A stretch of DNA of 64,000 bases from Proteus cibi (GCF_003144405.1 NZ_PENW01000018.1:1-64000); one strand, 5' to 3'; positions 17,969-26,385 are shown, counted from the stretch's first letter. Program-made: numbers and translations. Notes: generated from the sequence alone by a model not told the origin.

Positions 17969-18384
17969 AACAACAACCAAGCATCTTCAAAGACTTTATC
18001 TGTGTAAGGTTGATAACCCAACTCAACACCTACGATTGCTTTTGCTAAAGAAATAGCAACTGGCTTTGATTGAGTATCTATCTTGTCATTAATACCAACA
18101 CCAATCTCTTTTGATGCACGAATAATGTAGCCATTCGTGTTGTTCTCAACTGGCGGTGCATACTTATTAATGATTGCTGATACTGAGTTCAAACCATATT
18201 TACGTTGATAGGTTTGGGTTAACTTATAAATTGCTCGGATGCCGTATTCTGGTGACTCAAAGACACAGAATCGAGGGTTAGGCACTCCTGTTTCAATACC
18301 AACTAAACCTTCCCATTTATTATGGGGGTTATAGTCAATATTACCCGGATTGTTATTGCGTTCACCGCGAGCTACCTTTGTCAT
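17965..18384 (-). CDS. Endolysin-like muralytic protein (NNNPGN family)
   Basis: A 139-residue protein with the RGERNNNPGNIDY motif, a small family of phage peptidoglycan-active proteins that are also found in virions. ESPEYGIRAIYKLTQTYQRKY is also typical. No export signal is visible, so it would need the holin. It is encoded directly after the holin genes and before the spanins, which makes it the likely endolysin; its exact enzymatic class is not certain. The ATG at 18384 follows AGAGG and lies inside the end of the holin gene. Confidence 0.75.
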   Translation of the reverse strand: MTKVARGERNNNPGNIDYNPHNKWEGLVGIETGVPNPRFCVFESPEYGIRAIYKLTQTYQRKYGLNSVSAIINKYAPPVENNTNGYIIRASKEIGVGINDKIDTQSKPVAISLAKAIVGVELGYQPYTDKVFEDAWLLL

Positions 18385-18661
18385 GTCTGACACCTCTGAA
18401 TATTTGCATTATGTTTCCACGACTCAATAAGATGAGTACGCATAGCGATAAATTAATGCCGACTTCAAATGGGTCAGCATGAGAATAATCATCTGTTAAG
18501 ATCCGCAGTGGTACCGAACCCAATAAGATAATTAATACCCACGCAATAAATGACGCTCCGAATTTATATTGAGCACCATTACGTCGATAATTAATGAGTC
18601 GAATGACTGCGAGTAAACAAGAAAAGAAATTGATGTAAATCCAAAACATTGAGATGGTCAT
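18362..18661 (-). CDS. Holin, three transmembrane segments
   Basis: A 99-residue membrane protein with three hydrophobic segments (about 3-22, 33-52 and 68-83), typical of the phage holin 3 superfamily. It would make the inner-membrane hole that releases the endolysin. The ATG overlaps the stop of the preceding membrane protein and has AGGAGG six bases upstream. It overlaps the endolysin start, as is common in lysis cassettes. Confidence 0.8.
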   Translation of the reverse strand: MTISMFWIYINFFSCLLAVIRLINYRRNGAQYKFGASFIAWVLIILLGSVPLRILTDDYSHADPFEVGINLSLCVLILLSRGNIMQIFRGVRHDKGSSR

Positions 18662-19047
18662 CTGCCACCTCCTCTGAATTTATCTATCAGATTATTAATA
18701 AATTTATTTATTCCGTCAGTCATTGCACCCGGCTTTGATATTGAGACTAAAACACCCACCAGCCCTGCTGACGAAAACATTGCCCCTACTGATTTATCAA
18801 CATCACGGCCACCGGTTATATCGCTGAGAATACCCGACATAAAATCAGCGCCATAAATACCAATAAGGAAAGCAACCGCGAAATAAGTCCAACGCTTTAA
18901 TAGACGAATATCATGAGCAGATAAAACAAAAATAACTGCTCCCGCAAACGCCCCAATAACAACGCCAGCGTCCATACCAGCAAACAGACCTACAATTGAA
19001 ACGCCCGCTAGCGATGCTGTTGTAGTGCCCGTTAACGGCTCATTCAT
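18658..19047 (-). CDS. Second holin or antiholin-type membrane protein
   Basis: A 129-residue protein with several hydrophobic segments (about 13-42, 52-70 and 88-105) and a charged C-terminus (NKFINNLIDKFRGGGR). It resembles phage holins that occur paired with a smaller holin. Being first in the lysis cassette and coupled to the next gene, it may be the main holin or modulate timing. Which of the two is the lethal holin cannot be told from sequence. Confidence 0.72.
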   Translation of the reverse strand: MNEPLTGTTTASLAGVSIVGLFAGMDAGVVIGAFAGAVIFVLSAHDIRLLKRWTYFAVAFLIGIYGADFMSGILSDITGGRDVDKSVGAMFSSAGLVGVLVSISKPGAMTDGINKFINNLIDKFRGGGR

Positions 19048-19078
19048 GTGTGTAGTCCTGTTATTTGGTTAAAAAGGT

Positions 19079-19134
19079 GCAGACACACAGCGATTGTGTG
19101 AAGTGATTAGTGTGTGATTGATACTGTGGTCTGC
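19079..19134. repeat. Inverted repeat ahead of the lysis cassette
   Basis: GCAGACACACAG (19079-19090) and CTGTGGTCTGC (19124-19134) pair with a single bulge around a 33-base loop containing three TGTGTG/GTGTG copies. There is no T run, so it is not a normal terminator. It sits in the leader of the first holin gene and could affect its translation or stability. Confidence 0.55.
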
Positions 19135-19138
19135 GTAT

Positions 19139-19483
19139 TTAGGAAAGGATAATTCTGGCGAAATTAACTCCACCAAACTCATTTAGCCGTTCATAGAGAA
19201 ATAGCCTCTTGCACGTCCTGTGCTGATAGACTTTATTATCGTATTTTTTAAATAATTTAGTTCTTCTCAAAAGAGCGAGAAAATAATCAATATTGTAGTC
19301 ATGGAGGATCACATCAATATAACCATCGCCATGCTTTACACATTCGCCAGACTCAGCCATTTGAAATATTTTTTTAGCCGAATTATATGTACTGGCTTTT
19401 TTCTCAGCCCTTTCAATAACAGCCTTTCTTAATTCTTCTGCTATATACCGATCATTGATTACTTTTAAATTATTAATCGTCAT
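19139..19483 (-). CDS. Hypothetical protein upstream of the lysis genes
   Basis: A 114-residue, basic, helical protein without a recognised family (AVIERAEKKASTYNSAKKIF, then a DYNIDYFLALLRRTKLFKKY segment). It lies 67 bases after the accessory methyltransferase and 91 bases before the holin operon. Low GC and location suggest accessory cargo of the late operon. Confidence 0.55.
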   Translation of the reverse strand: MTINNLKVINDRYIAEELRKAVIERAEKKASTYNSAKKIFQMAESGECVKHGDGYIDVILHDYNIDYFLALLRRTKLFKKYDNKVYQHRTCKRLFLYERLNEFGGVNFARIILS

Positions 19484-19550
19484 ATCAGCCTCTAAACGAA
19501 ATAATGTGAACCATCCGGAATTACCGGACAGTTGAGCTTGTAAGTAACTC

Positions 19551-20567
19551 TTACAAGTTCGTTTTTATTTCTTGCTCTGTTTGTTCAAAGCGCTCTTTCT
19601 CAAGCTCAACACCCAAAACCTTTCGATTAAGTTTTAGTGCTGCTTTCAGAGTTGCTCCTGATCCCATAAAGAAATCAGCAACCAGATCCCCCTCACGACT
19701 ACTTGAGCGAATAATGTGCTCCATCATGGTTGATGGTTTTTCGCAAGGGTGCTTGCCGGGATAGTATTGAACAGGAGGATAAATCCACACATCAGTGTAA
19801 GGAACATCAGCAGTCACAAAGAATGGGCGTCTTAATAAACCATATTCTTTTATTAACTCTTGGTAGTCTTTTTGTAATGTAAATTGCTCTTGTTCTAACT
19901 CACTAAAGTGGCGAGATAACGGTGATAGTTTTTCTTGTTTATCAGCAATGCGTGTAAACAGTGCTTGTAACTTTTTATAATCTTCTTCGCCGGGTAATTG
20001 CCACTGGCTATTGCTAAACCAATGACTGCACATTTGCTTACCTGTTACCTGGTCTATTTCTTTTGAACTTACCTGCAGTGCTAAACGAGCATTTCTAAAA
20101 TAATCAATCAGAGGCGTAAATACGTTCTGTTTTAGTTCTTTGCATTTTAAAGAAAATTCAGAGTCTTTAACTGTGACTGGATTTTGATAATGTTCAGCAA
20201 AGAGTATTCGCTCTGTTGAAGAAGAAAATGCGCGTAGACTTTCTTTATTTTGTCGTCTCCATGACCCTGATGGCTTAGCCCAAATGATATGGCTTAATAC
20301 ATTAAATCGCCCACGAACAAGCAACTCAGTATCGGATGCCAATTTAGAGCCACAGAATAAATACAAACTGCCATTGGGTTTTAATACCCGCCAGAATTCA
20401 GCTAATACCTCATCAAGCCAAGACAGATATGCCTCAACACTATCCCACTGATTATCCCATTCACACGATTTCACTCTAAAGTAAGGTGGATCAGTCGCAA
20501 TTAAATCAATGCTATTTTCGGGTAGTGTTTTCAATACAGAGAGTGCGTCATCGTTAAATAGTTGCAT
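19551..20567 (-). CDS. Site-specific DNA methyltransferase (beta class)
   Basis: An amino-methyltransferase (N6-adenine or N4-cytosine) of 338 residues. The catalytic motif DPPY lies at 26-29 and the AdoMet-binding motif FFMGSGATLKAAL near the C-terminus; this order is the beta class. A region of about 90 residues between them serves as target recognition domain. No restriction gene is adjacent, so it is an orphan that likely protects phage DNA or alters regulation. The ATG at 20567 has an AAGGA site; a terminator lies just upstream, so the gene behaves as an inserted unit. Confidence 0.85.
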   Translation of the reverse strand: MQLFNDDALSVLKTLPENSIDLIATDPPYFRVKSCEWDNQWDSVEAYLSWLDEVLAEFWRVLKPNGSLYLFCGSKLASDTELLVRGRFNVLSHIIWAKPSGSWRRQNKESLRAFSSSTERILFAEHYQNPVTVKDSEFSLKCKELKQNVFTPLIDYFRNARLALQVSSKEIDQVTGKQMCSHWFSNSQWQLPGEEDYKKLQALFTRIADKQEKLSPLSRHFSELEQEQFTLQKDYQELIKEYGLLRRPFFVTADVPYTDVWIYPPVQYYPGKHPCEKPSTMMEHIIRSSSREGDLVADFFMGSGATLKAALKLNRKVLGVELEKERFEQTEQEIKTNL

Positions 20568-20589
20568 CAGAAGTCCTTTTCTACGCAAT

Positions 20590-20620
20590 AAAAAAGCCGA
20601 TGACCGTTAAGCCACCAGCT
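20590..20620 (-). terminator. Terminator before the methyltransferase gene
   Basis: On the minus strand AGCTGGTGGC pairs with GTCATCGGCT, ten pairs including three wobbles, followed by six T. It ends transcripts from the 64-residue upstream gene or from the late promoter unless antiterminated. Confidence 0.55.
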
Positions 20621-20640
20621 TTATAAATTCTTTATATTTT

Positions 20641-20835
20641 TTAGGCTGTACGCATATAGCTATTTCCTTGCTTTGCGACAAACCCTGCTATTTCAAACTG
20701 AGTTAATAGAAACTCGCAATTTTCATTACTTAGCCCAGTTTGATTTGAAATTACTTGTACTGTTTGCCAATCATTTTTTGAGATTATTTCAAGTACACAA
20801 CTTGCCTGCGTTGTCATATCACACTGTTTTAACAT
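20641..20835 (-). CDS. Small winged-helix-like protein
   Basis: A 64-residue protein with the pattern of a compact winged helix (ASCVLEIISKNDWQTVQVISNQTGLSNENCEFLLTQ has two recognition-like helices). It has no named family that I can assign. It lies just downstream of the Q terminator, so it is the first gene of the late operon. A DNA-binding role is an inference. Two in-frame ATGs (20835, 20817) are possible. Confidence 0.55.
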   Translation of the reverse strand: MLKQCDMTTQASCVLEIISKNDWQTVQVISNQTGLSNENCEFLLTQFEIAGFVAKQGNSYMRTA

Positions 20836-20926
20836 GATATTTTATACCCTTGGTCAGTTATTGTGCATAACTACACATGTAACTCTTACCAAATAGAACA
20901 GCAAGTCTTATCTTCTTTTTAATAAC

Positions 20927-20951
20927 AAAAAACCCCGCCGAAGCGAGGTTT
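20927..20951 (-). terminator. Terminator tR' downstream of gene Q
   Basis: On the minus strand AACCTCGC (20943-20950) pairs with GCGGGGTT (20931-20938), with TTCG as the loop, followed by a T run. It lies about 100 bases after the Q stop, in the place of lambda tR' between the late promoter and the late genes. The late promoter and qut site should be within 20955-21048, but I cannot mark them precisely. Confidence 0.8.
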
Positions 20952-21048
20952 ATTTAATTTAGTGTGGTTGAGTAATAAATATCCCACTATGAAAAGACTT
21001 TAATCCAAGTTCGGACAAAATACAACCTTTATCTGTATATAAAACCAG

Positions 21049-21828
21049 TTAATTAGTAACTTGGCTAAATACTACTTCAGCGTTGCTTTCTTCACTAAAA
21101 CATTTACTAATTAATTGCTCATAAAATGGCTTCCAGTTTCTACGCCATGTTCTTTCATTAAGTTCTGGTAATAATTTACTAATAGCTTGATATGCTACTG
21201 AGGAAGGCATTCTTTTATATCCGCGCCCAGCACAACGAGGACACTCTTTAAATACAGGTACACCCTGTAATTCAGTTTGCTCTTCGTCCAAGACTTGTCC
21301 TCTCCCGTTACAACGACATCGATGCGTAATAATTCCTTTTCCTCCACACATTTGGCATTTATCACCAACCAGTTCATTTTTAATCACTGGCTCCATAATC
21401 ACTTCGCCATTCAATTTCATAATGCCCGGATATTTAATGACGTCTTTGTGGCTATAAATAAGCTTTTTACCTTTGCAACTAGGGCATTCACACACCGAAC
21501 CTGCTGAACGAGAATAATCTTCAAACGCCATTTTTGATAAAATAACTAAACAATAGCCTAGTTTATTACCAGCTGACTTAGCTACCAGGCGTGGCGTTAC
21601 TTTTAATGCGTATTTTGTTAGTTGTCCAACGGCGTTGGACTTATCCTCTTCGCTCACGTCATTCTTAGCAAAAAACGCAGACATGCCAAATTTAGCACGA
21701 TGTTCCGTCATGCCAAGTGCTCCAGCAGTATCCATCCCTTTCATTCTATCGGGATCTGTACAATTCGGCGTATCGGTGATCATCGGTGACTTTGGATAAA
21801 ATTGTTTTAATGCTGACTCTAGTTTCAT
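21049..21828 (-). CDS. Late antitermination protein Q, zinc-finger type
   Basis: Antitermination protein of the phage 82 Q type, 259 residues. Three CxxCxGxG-like clusters are visible (CECPSCKGKK, DKCQMCGGKG, CPRCAGRGYKR), plus CRCNGRGQ, giving a DnaJ-like zinc-binding core. Q loads on RNA polymerase paused at the late promoter and lets it pass terminators into the lysis, packaging and tail genes. The ATG at 21828 has AGGAG at seven bases. The terminator immediately downstream is its expected target. Confidence 0.88.
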   Translation of the reverse strand: MKLESALKQFYPKSPMITDTPNCTDPDRMKGMDTAGALGMTEHRAKFGMSAFFAKNDVSEEDKSNAVGQLTKYALKVTPRLVAKSAGNKLGYCLVILSKMAFEDYSRSAGSVCECPSCKGKKLIYSHKDVIKYPGIMKLNGEVIMEPVIKNELVGDKCQMCGGKGIITHRCRCNGRGQVLDEEQTELQGVPVFKECPRCAGRGYKRMPSSVAYQAISKLLPELNERTWRRNWKPFYEQLISKCFSEESNAEVVFSQVTN

Positions 21829-21855
21829 GCTAATACTCCTCGTGCCGTACACACG

Positions 21856-22881
21856 TTAAATAAATGCACCGATACCTAATGAACGGTTTAAAAAATGAAA
21901 TAACAATTCGAGTTGATTACCGTGAGTGGCTTCCCATTGTTTTGGGTCACGGTGTAGCTCGTCATGGTGAATGCGACACAATGGAATAGTGAATAGGTCG
22001 TGAGCTTTCATTGCCATTCCTCCCATACCATGACCGATGATGTGGTGCGGATCATCAGCCTGTTGCCCACACACGCAACACGGTTGAGTCTTCACCCATT
22101 GCAACCATTGGGTATTTTCCCAACGTTGCATTTTAGGTTTAAGAAGAAATGACGCTGGTGGCTCAGGATCAACAGCAACTTTAATAATCGGCTTTATCGC
22201 ATCTAAACGCGCATTCATTGCGGATAGTGCCGTTACGTTACTTGGGATAATGTCAGATTCAGGGAAACCACCATGAACTCTGCGTTCTTCTTGTTTATCT
22301 GACCAGTTTAAAATCTGGCGCAATATCGCTTCGGGTAATTCATCGACCAAGTTATGCATAACTGCAAATGAGAAAAAATCAGGAATAGTTAGCTGGTGGC
22401 CATCATCTAATCTCAAACGAAAACGAATTGTGTCTAACATCCAATTGATACGATTTTTATGAGCTAATTCAGCAACCCACCCAGCAGATGAATTTCTAAT
22501 ATGGTTATCATGATGCCAACAAGTGCGGATCACCCCAGCCTCGTGAAAAGTCGTCACTAACTCATGGTGATGGTAATTATCTTCATCGTTATTAATCTGA
22601 CAGCATTGAATATGACGAATAACCCATGTATCCATTGGCGCCACTTTATCGATGGTGTGGATTACTTTTTTACTATTGAGAAATTGGACGATGTGCTTAT
22701 TGTTTAAAATAGGCTGTTCATCACCTGTTAATGCACCTGAGGGCAACACATCTAAGCTTTTTGGCACATCACTAATGATCACACGATGGTGCTTCTTAAA
22801 TTGCTCGAGTAATTCAGCACCTGGTTTAAGTAGTACAACACCTAGTTCTGGTTGAATATAGGGTGTTAATAATAATTTCAT
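21856..22881 (-). CDS. DUF968 family HNH-type protein
   Basis: A 341-residue DUF968 protein common in lambdoid nin regions. The C-terminal part has an HNH-like zinc fold: CCVCGQQADDPHHI, GHGMGGMAMKAHDLFTIPLC and HHDELH. The N-terminal 200 residues are conserved in the family, without known function. It is probably a structure-specific nuclease acting in replication or recombination, as neighbour RusA does; that is an inference. Its start touches the end of the antirepressor gene. Confidence 0.82.
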   Translation of the reverse strand: MKLLLTPYIQPELGVVLLKPGAELLEQFKKHHRVIISDVPKSLDVLPSGALTGDEQPILNNKHIVQFLNSKKVIHTIDKVAPMDTWVIRHIQCCQINNDEDNYHHHELVTTFHEAGVIRTCWHHDNHIRNSSAGWVAELAHKNRINWMLDTIRFRLRLDDGHQLTIPDFFSFAVMHNLVDELPEAILRQILNWSDKQEERRVHGGFPESDIIPSNVTALSAMNARLDAIKPIIKVAVDPEPPASFLLKPKMQRWENTQWLQWVKTQPCCVCGQQADDPHHIIGHGMGGMAMKAHDLFTIPLCRIHHDELHRDPKQWEATHGNQLELLFHFLNRSLGIGAFI

Positions 22882-23588
22882 TAGATGATATCCCCTACTT
22901 TATACTCAGCCCATAGCCCAGCGATCCACTTCACGCCTTTAGCGGTAAACCGTGATTGTGCAAATGAATGGTTATTGGTTTGGTTAGTACCCGTCTTTAT
23001 CTCAAAGCGACCAAGATCGACATGAGTTTGATAAGGCGTAAATGTATTATTCAGGCGATACATGATTTTCTTATCGATTAGAAAACAGCGAAAATCCGTT
23101 TCTTTCACCTGCAGTAATTTGCACACTTGGCGAAACGTCATAGAACCCGTGGATAAAACATAATTATCAACAAACTGAGCCTTAGGTGTCGCAATCGCCA
23201 ATTCACTTTCCAGCTTTTGTTTTTCTTCTGCTAAGTCTGCAGCTAATCGCAATGCCTCTGGTAATGTTTGAGGAATGAGAGGTTGCATTTTTGACTCTAA
23301 TTCCTGCCAGCGATCGACAATTTTCGCTGTGAACTGAGGTGATAATCGAGCCACCAGCACTAAAGAGTCTCTTTTATTAAAACGATATTCAGTATATTGA
23401 TTGCCGTTATGCTCAAAAGGGAACTCAGCCAATGGCTGGGTTAAAATTTGAGCAACAAAAAGCCTATCTGCAGAACGTTTAACATCTGAGTGATTACTGC
23501 CCGTTAAACTGGCAATCTCCCTGCTAGACATGGTTAATTCGCGATTCATTGCGGGTAATGCTGAAACTTCCATTGTTCTTTGCATCAT
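22881..23588 (-). CDS. Antirepressor-type regulator: Rha-like N-terminus, KilAC C-terminus
   Basis: A 235-residue two-domain phage regulator. The N-terminal part (MSSREIASLTGSNHSDVKR, SLVLVARLSPQFTAKIVDRWQELE) is the Rha/pRha domain; after a coiled linker (DLAEEKQKLESELAIATPKAQ) the C-terminus (TFRQVCKLLQVKETDFRCFLIDKKIMYR) is the KilAC/antirepressor C-terminal domain. Such proteins can counter repressors or interfere with growth in some host backgrounds. Two consecutive ATGs follow a GTGGAGAGAAA leader; the first is used. Confidence 0.85.
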   Translation of the reverse strand: MMQRTMEVSALPAMNRELTMSSREIASLTGSNHSDVKRSADRLFVAQILTQPLAEFPFEHNGNQYTEYRFNKRDSLVLVARLSPQFTAKIVDRWQELESKMQPLIPQTLPEALRLAADLAEEKQKLESELAIATPKAQFVDNYVLSTGSMTFRQVCKLLQVKETDFRCFLIDKKIMYRLNNTFTPYQTHVDLGRFEIKTGTNQTNNHSFAQSRFTAKGVKWIAGLWAEYKVGDII

Positions 23589-23605
23589 GCTATTTCTCTC
23601 CACTT

Positions 23606-23989
23606 TTACTCGTGACCGTACATCACGTTATTAAATGAGCGGATAGTGATTTCTAATTTTCCACCCTTTACGACTTTCATTAACATCACATCCATATGTT
23701 TCACTTGCTGATCATCTTCCCAAACACCCGCATGTGTTAATGCATCAAACGGGGCTTTTAAAAAGTTATCAATATCTCTGCGCTGTTTTGTTGGTGGATA
23801 TAAACGAACCAGGACAGAGACATTTTCTTTAATTGCTTTAGGTTTTCGTTTTAACTGCTCATATACAGAAGCAATGGTGTTAATTCGAAACTTACGCCCT
23901 TTTTCACTGATCAGCGTTCTACCCTTAATATTTCTCCAGTATGAGTTAACACTAGGTGGAAATGGCAACGTGAGCATAAGTTCAGACAT
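23606..23989 (-). CDS. rusA: Holliday junction resolvase RusA
   Basis: RusA family resolvase, 127 residues (E. coli RusA 120). The catalytic segment is RRDIDNFLKAPFDALTHAGVWEDDQQV, with the Asp residues of RDIDN, the nearby Lys and the Asp of EDDQ that bind metal. It cleaves four-way junctions formed in phage recombination or replication. The ATG at 23989 lies inside the end of a 26-residue upstream membrane peptide gene, with GGGGGA as ribosome site. Confidence 0.93.
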   Translation of the reverse strand: MSELMLTLPFPPSVNSYWRNIKGRTLISEKGRKFRINTIASVYEQLKRKPKAIKENVSVLVRLYPPTKQRRDIDNFLKAPFDALTHAGVWEDDQQVKHMDVMLMKVVKGGKLEITIRSFNNVMYGHE

Positions 23990-24062
23990 AAGTCCCCCAC
24001 AACCCAATAGCCAGCATGAGAACGAACCAAAAACCTATAAACAGCGCGTATTTAGTTAGCAT
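23982..24062 (-). CDS. 26-residue single-span membrane peptide
   Basis: Tiny gene for MLTKYALFIGFWFVLMLAIG plus LWGTYV, one hydrophobic span. It has a strong ribosome site (AAGGAG, eight bases, ATG), overlaps the Lar-like gene upstream by 11 bases and the RusA start downstream by 8, so it is an integral part of a coupled chain. Function unknown. I regard it as a real gene because every junction is tight; peptides of this size are usually missed. Confidence 0.65.
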   Translation of the reverse strand: MLTKYALFIGFWFVLMLAIGLWGTYV

Positions 24063-24222
24063 CGTTTACACTCCTTTTATCCCAAGCTTTCAGGGCTTCG
24101 TCCGCGTTATTAGCAATAGGACCTCTTGCTCCACATTTCTGACAGCGAGTGAATGTATTGATCATCACCTGCATGACTTCCAGTTTTTTAGAATTACAGA
24201 ATGGACAGCTTTTATTGTTCAT
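24052..24222 (-). CDS. Lar family restriction alleviation-like zinc protein
   Basis: A 56-residue protein with a zinc ribbon: SCPFCNSKKLEV, then FTRCQKCGARGP, and the family ending EALKAWDKR. It matches the Lar family, named for the Rac prophage protein that moderates type I restriction, although most small members are untested. The ATG overlaps the TAA of the previous gene (TAATG) and has AAGGAG nine bases upstream. Confidence 0.85.
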   Translation of the reverse strand: MNNKSCPFCNSKKLEVMQVMINTFTRCQKCGARGPIANNADEALKAWDKRSVNDAN

Positions 24223-24614
24223 TAGTGATTACTCCTTACTGCTCTGACTAACGAATCGTAGGGCTCAGTTGGTAATTTCCCCATGAGTGCAAAATTAGAA
24301 GTGGCGTGTTTTACCCATTTGATAGTTGGCAAAGCACATTTTTTAGCTTTCTGAGTATTCAACTTTTCAATGTAGACTGACTCACCTGATTTACGTGATT
24401 CTATTATTGCTGAATGAACTCTTTCTGCCTCTTTGGTTACTCTGTAACGTAATGGACGTTCTTCACTAATTCTGACTAATGCACCTAAAGTCCAAAGATG
24501 CGCCAATGCTCTTGATGCGCCAGCTAAATTAGTGTCTAAATCACGAATAACAATGTCGCGATTAACTTCTTCACCCACTTTGTACAATGCTAAGATTTGC
24601 TCTGTGATTTTCAT
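24222..24614 (-). CDS. Hypothetical winged-helix protein
   Basis: A 130-residue protein. Residues 1-65 look like a winged helix (ITEQILALYKVGEEVNRDIV, ASRALAHLWTLGALVRISEE, RYRVTKEA), followed by a basic C-terminal part. I do not recognise a named family. It lies in the tightly packed nin-like segment between the Dam-type methylase and the Lar-like gene, overlapping both by one to four bases. A DNA-binding role is inferred. Confidence 0.65.
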   Translation of the reverse strand: MKITEQILALYKVGEEVNRDIVIRDLDTNLAGASRALAHLWTLGALVRISEERPLRYRVTKEAERVHSAIIESRKSGESVYIEKLNTQKAKKCALPTIKWVKHATSNFALMGKLPTEPYDSLVRAVRSNH

Positions 24615-25249
24615 GCAACACCTCTCGATACAAGCCATTTCGCTTGCTCAATAAATGTTTTGCCGATCTGCTCTAGCTCACTACGTTGAATGTAATCGAA
24701 TTTTTTACCCGTCCATGTTTTCTCGAAAACAACTATTGCCCCAGCAAAGAATGCACCGGTTGGTTTCTGTTTTTCATCTTCGGGAACAAACCACTCAGGA
24801 ACATCAAAACCAATACGTCCACGAATAAAACAAACGTGATCCGCTTCTTCTGGCCACCATGTTTCTGATGTAGCTGCTTTTAATAAAAAAACATATCGAC
24901 CGTGTTTTTCACGCATAGCTAATGCATGACTAATGATGTGACCAACACCTGTTAAAGGTTGACCTTCGTGATATGAACTACGTGAGTAAGGAGGGTTGCC
25001 AAATGCTGAACCACCGATTTCTTTCAGCTTTTCTGACCAGTCTTGAGTGAGCGCATTATCTTCCGCTGTGTAGAAGTGTGGGCATTTACTGTTTTGACCA
25101 TCAGTGAATAAATCTAAAGTAAACGGTCCATATTTAGAATTGATGCCATAGTAAAGGTTATCTGGTGATCGCCATTGGTCACCAATTTCTTTTAATTTAT
25201 GAGCAGATTGGCTTTTTAATTCTTGTAATTTCAGTGCGTAATCAATCAT
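24611..25249 (-). CDS. Phage N6-adenine DNA methyltransferase (Dam type)
   Basis: A 212-residue member of the phage Dam family. The catalytic motif NPPY lies at 85-88 (GNPPYS), and DQWRSPDNLYYGINSKYGPFTLDLFTD at the start is typical. It probably methylates adenine in GATC-like sites, protecting DNA or setting replication timing. The ATG overlaps the initiator stop by four bases and has AGGAGG upstream. Together with the beta-class enzyme it is one of two methylases in this phage. Confidence 0.9.
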   Translation of the reverse strand: MIDYALKLQELKSQSAHKLKEIGDQWRSPDNLYYGINSKYGPFTLDLFTDGQNSKCPHFYTAEDNALTQDWSEKLKEIGGSAFGNPPYSRSSYHEGQPLTGVGHIISHALAMREKHGRYVFLLKAATSETWWPEEADHVCFIRGRIGFDVPEWFVPEDEKQKPTGAFFAGAIVVFEKTWTGKKFDYIQRSELEQIGKTFIEQAKWLVSRGVA

Positions 25250-26376
25250 TGCTGAGCCTCCTGCGCAACTTGCTCTGCTACCTGTTTCCAAATGCCACGC
25301 CATGCAGATAATCCAGCAACATCACTCATTCGCCCTAGTCCATTTTTTCGAGCTTGAATTGCTGACAACTCCTGAATTTTATTTTTAGGTTTCCAGCCCG
25401 TACTGAAAATTAAACGGAATGTCTCATCACGCTCAACAGCATCAATAGTGATTTTTTCTTCGCCCGCTAAACGCAATGTGACGTTATCCCACTGCTCTCT
25501 TAGTTTTTGAGGGCATTGAATATTCTTTTTCCAGAAATCATCTTGAGTAATACGCTTATAGAGCTGACAAATTTCTTTGTGTGAGCGCCCGTCAATCGTG
25601 CTCATTAAGCGAATATCATTAGCCCATTCCGTGAAATTAGGCTCTTTAGGTGCTTGAAGCCCCATATCTTCGAACACTTCACATTTGCGAGCGAATAACC
25701 ACTGAGCACATTTTAAATCGTCAGCTGAACCCCATTTTTGGAAGTTAGGGCTGTAAATCACTGCTTCTGGATAACGAGTTAAAAAATCATTTTTCGGCTG
25801 GTCGCTGGATTCGTTAGAATTCTGCGACGAAAGGTCTTTAGTGATCTGTAAGTTTTTATCTGAGTTAAGATCTGTATAAAGATAGGATTCCTCACTTTCG
25901 ACGTTTCCATGATTCTGCATTTCTGCGGTTTCCATTCCGCAGTTTCGACGTTCCGATTCCTCACTTTCGACGTTTCCATTCCTCATTTTCGACGTTTCAG
26001 AAATAGACGGGAAAATCATAGAGATAAGTTTATTACCATCTATCTTGTAGTGAGTAACAGGGGTACCGTTAACCTTTTTTGTCTTGGTTTCAATCACACC
26101 AGGGAAATACTTCTTACGTAATTTATCAACGAGGCGTCGAGCTTGCTCTTCACCAGAAAGCCCGTGAATTTCTTCTGCCAGCTCTTCATGGCTTTTATAG
26201 AACCAACCATCATCAGCACTTGATGAAACGCCAGACCAGAAGACAAGCTGATTTAAAATTGCAGACAAGGCGTGAGCTTGTTGATCACCTTTGAAAAAAT
26301 CTAAATAGGGAACAGGAATAACAATGACGTTTTTCTGCCCTGACATAGCTTGTACAACATCAAAAATAGTCGTCAT
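25246..26376 (-). CDS. Replication initiator, lambda O-like position
   Basis: A 376-residue replication protein. The N-terminal 120 residues form a winged-helix-like domain (ALSAILNQLVFWSG, EELAEEIHGLSGEEQARRLVDKL, VTHYKIDGNKL). Residues about 125-170 are a low-complexity repeat (NGNVESEESERRN, HGNVESEESYLY) encoded by DNA iterons. The C-terminus (ECNF-type helical region ending WRGIWKQVAEQVAQEAQQ) probably recruits helicase or DnaT-like partners. No separate P/DnaC gene is seen. In lambda too the origin lies in the middle of O. Confidence 0.82.
   Translation of the reverse strand: MTTIFDVVQAMSGQKNVIVIPVPYLDFFKGDQQAHALSAILNQLVFWSGVSSSADDGWFYKSHEELAEEIHGLSGEEQARRLVDKLRKKYFPGVIETKTKKVNGTPVTHYKIDGNKLISMIFPSISETSKMRNGNVESEESERRNCGMETAEMQNHGNVESEESYLYTDLNSDKNLQITKDLSSQNSNESSDQPKNDFLTRYPEAVIYSPNFQKWGSADDLKCAQWLFARKCEVFEDMGLQAPKEPNFTEWANDIRLMSTIDGRSHKEICQLYKRITQDDFWKKNIQCPQKLREQWDNVTLRLAGEEKITIDAVERDETFRLIFSTGWKPKNKIQELSAIQARKNGLGRMSDVAGLSAWRGIWKQVAEQVAQEAQQ
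25826..25999. other. Predicted phage replication origin with iterons
   Basis: The core TTTCGACGTT occurs at 25896, 25943, 25965 and 25987, with a degenerate copy (TTTCTGCGGT) at 25920, so five units are spaced 22-24 bases apart. An AT-rich stretch (about 25826-25890) lies on one side, as in lambda ori. The repeats are inside the initiator gene, which would bind them. Confidence 0.75.
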
Positions 26377-26385
26377 AGCAACGCC

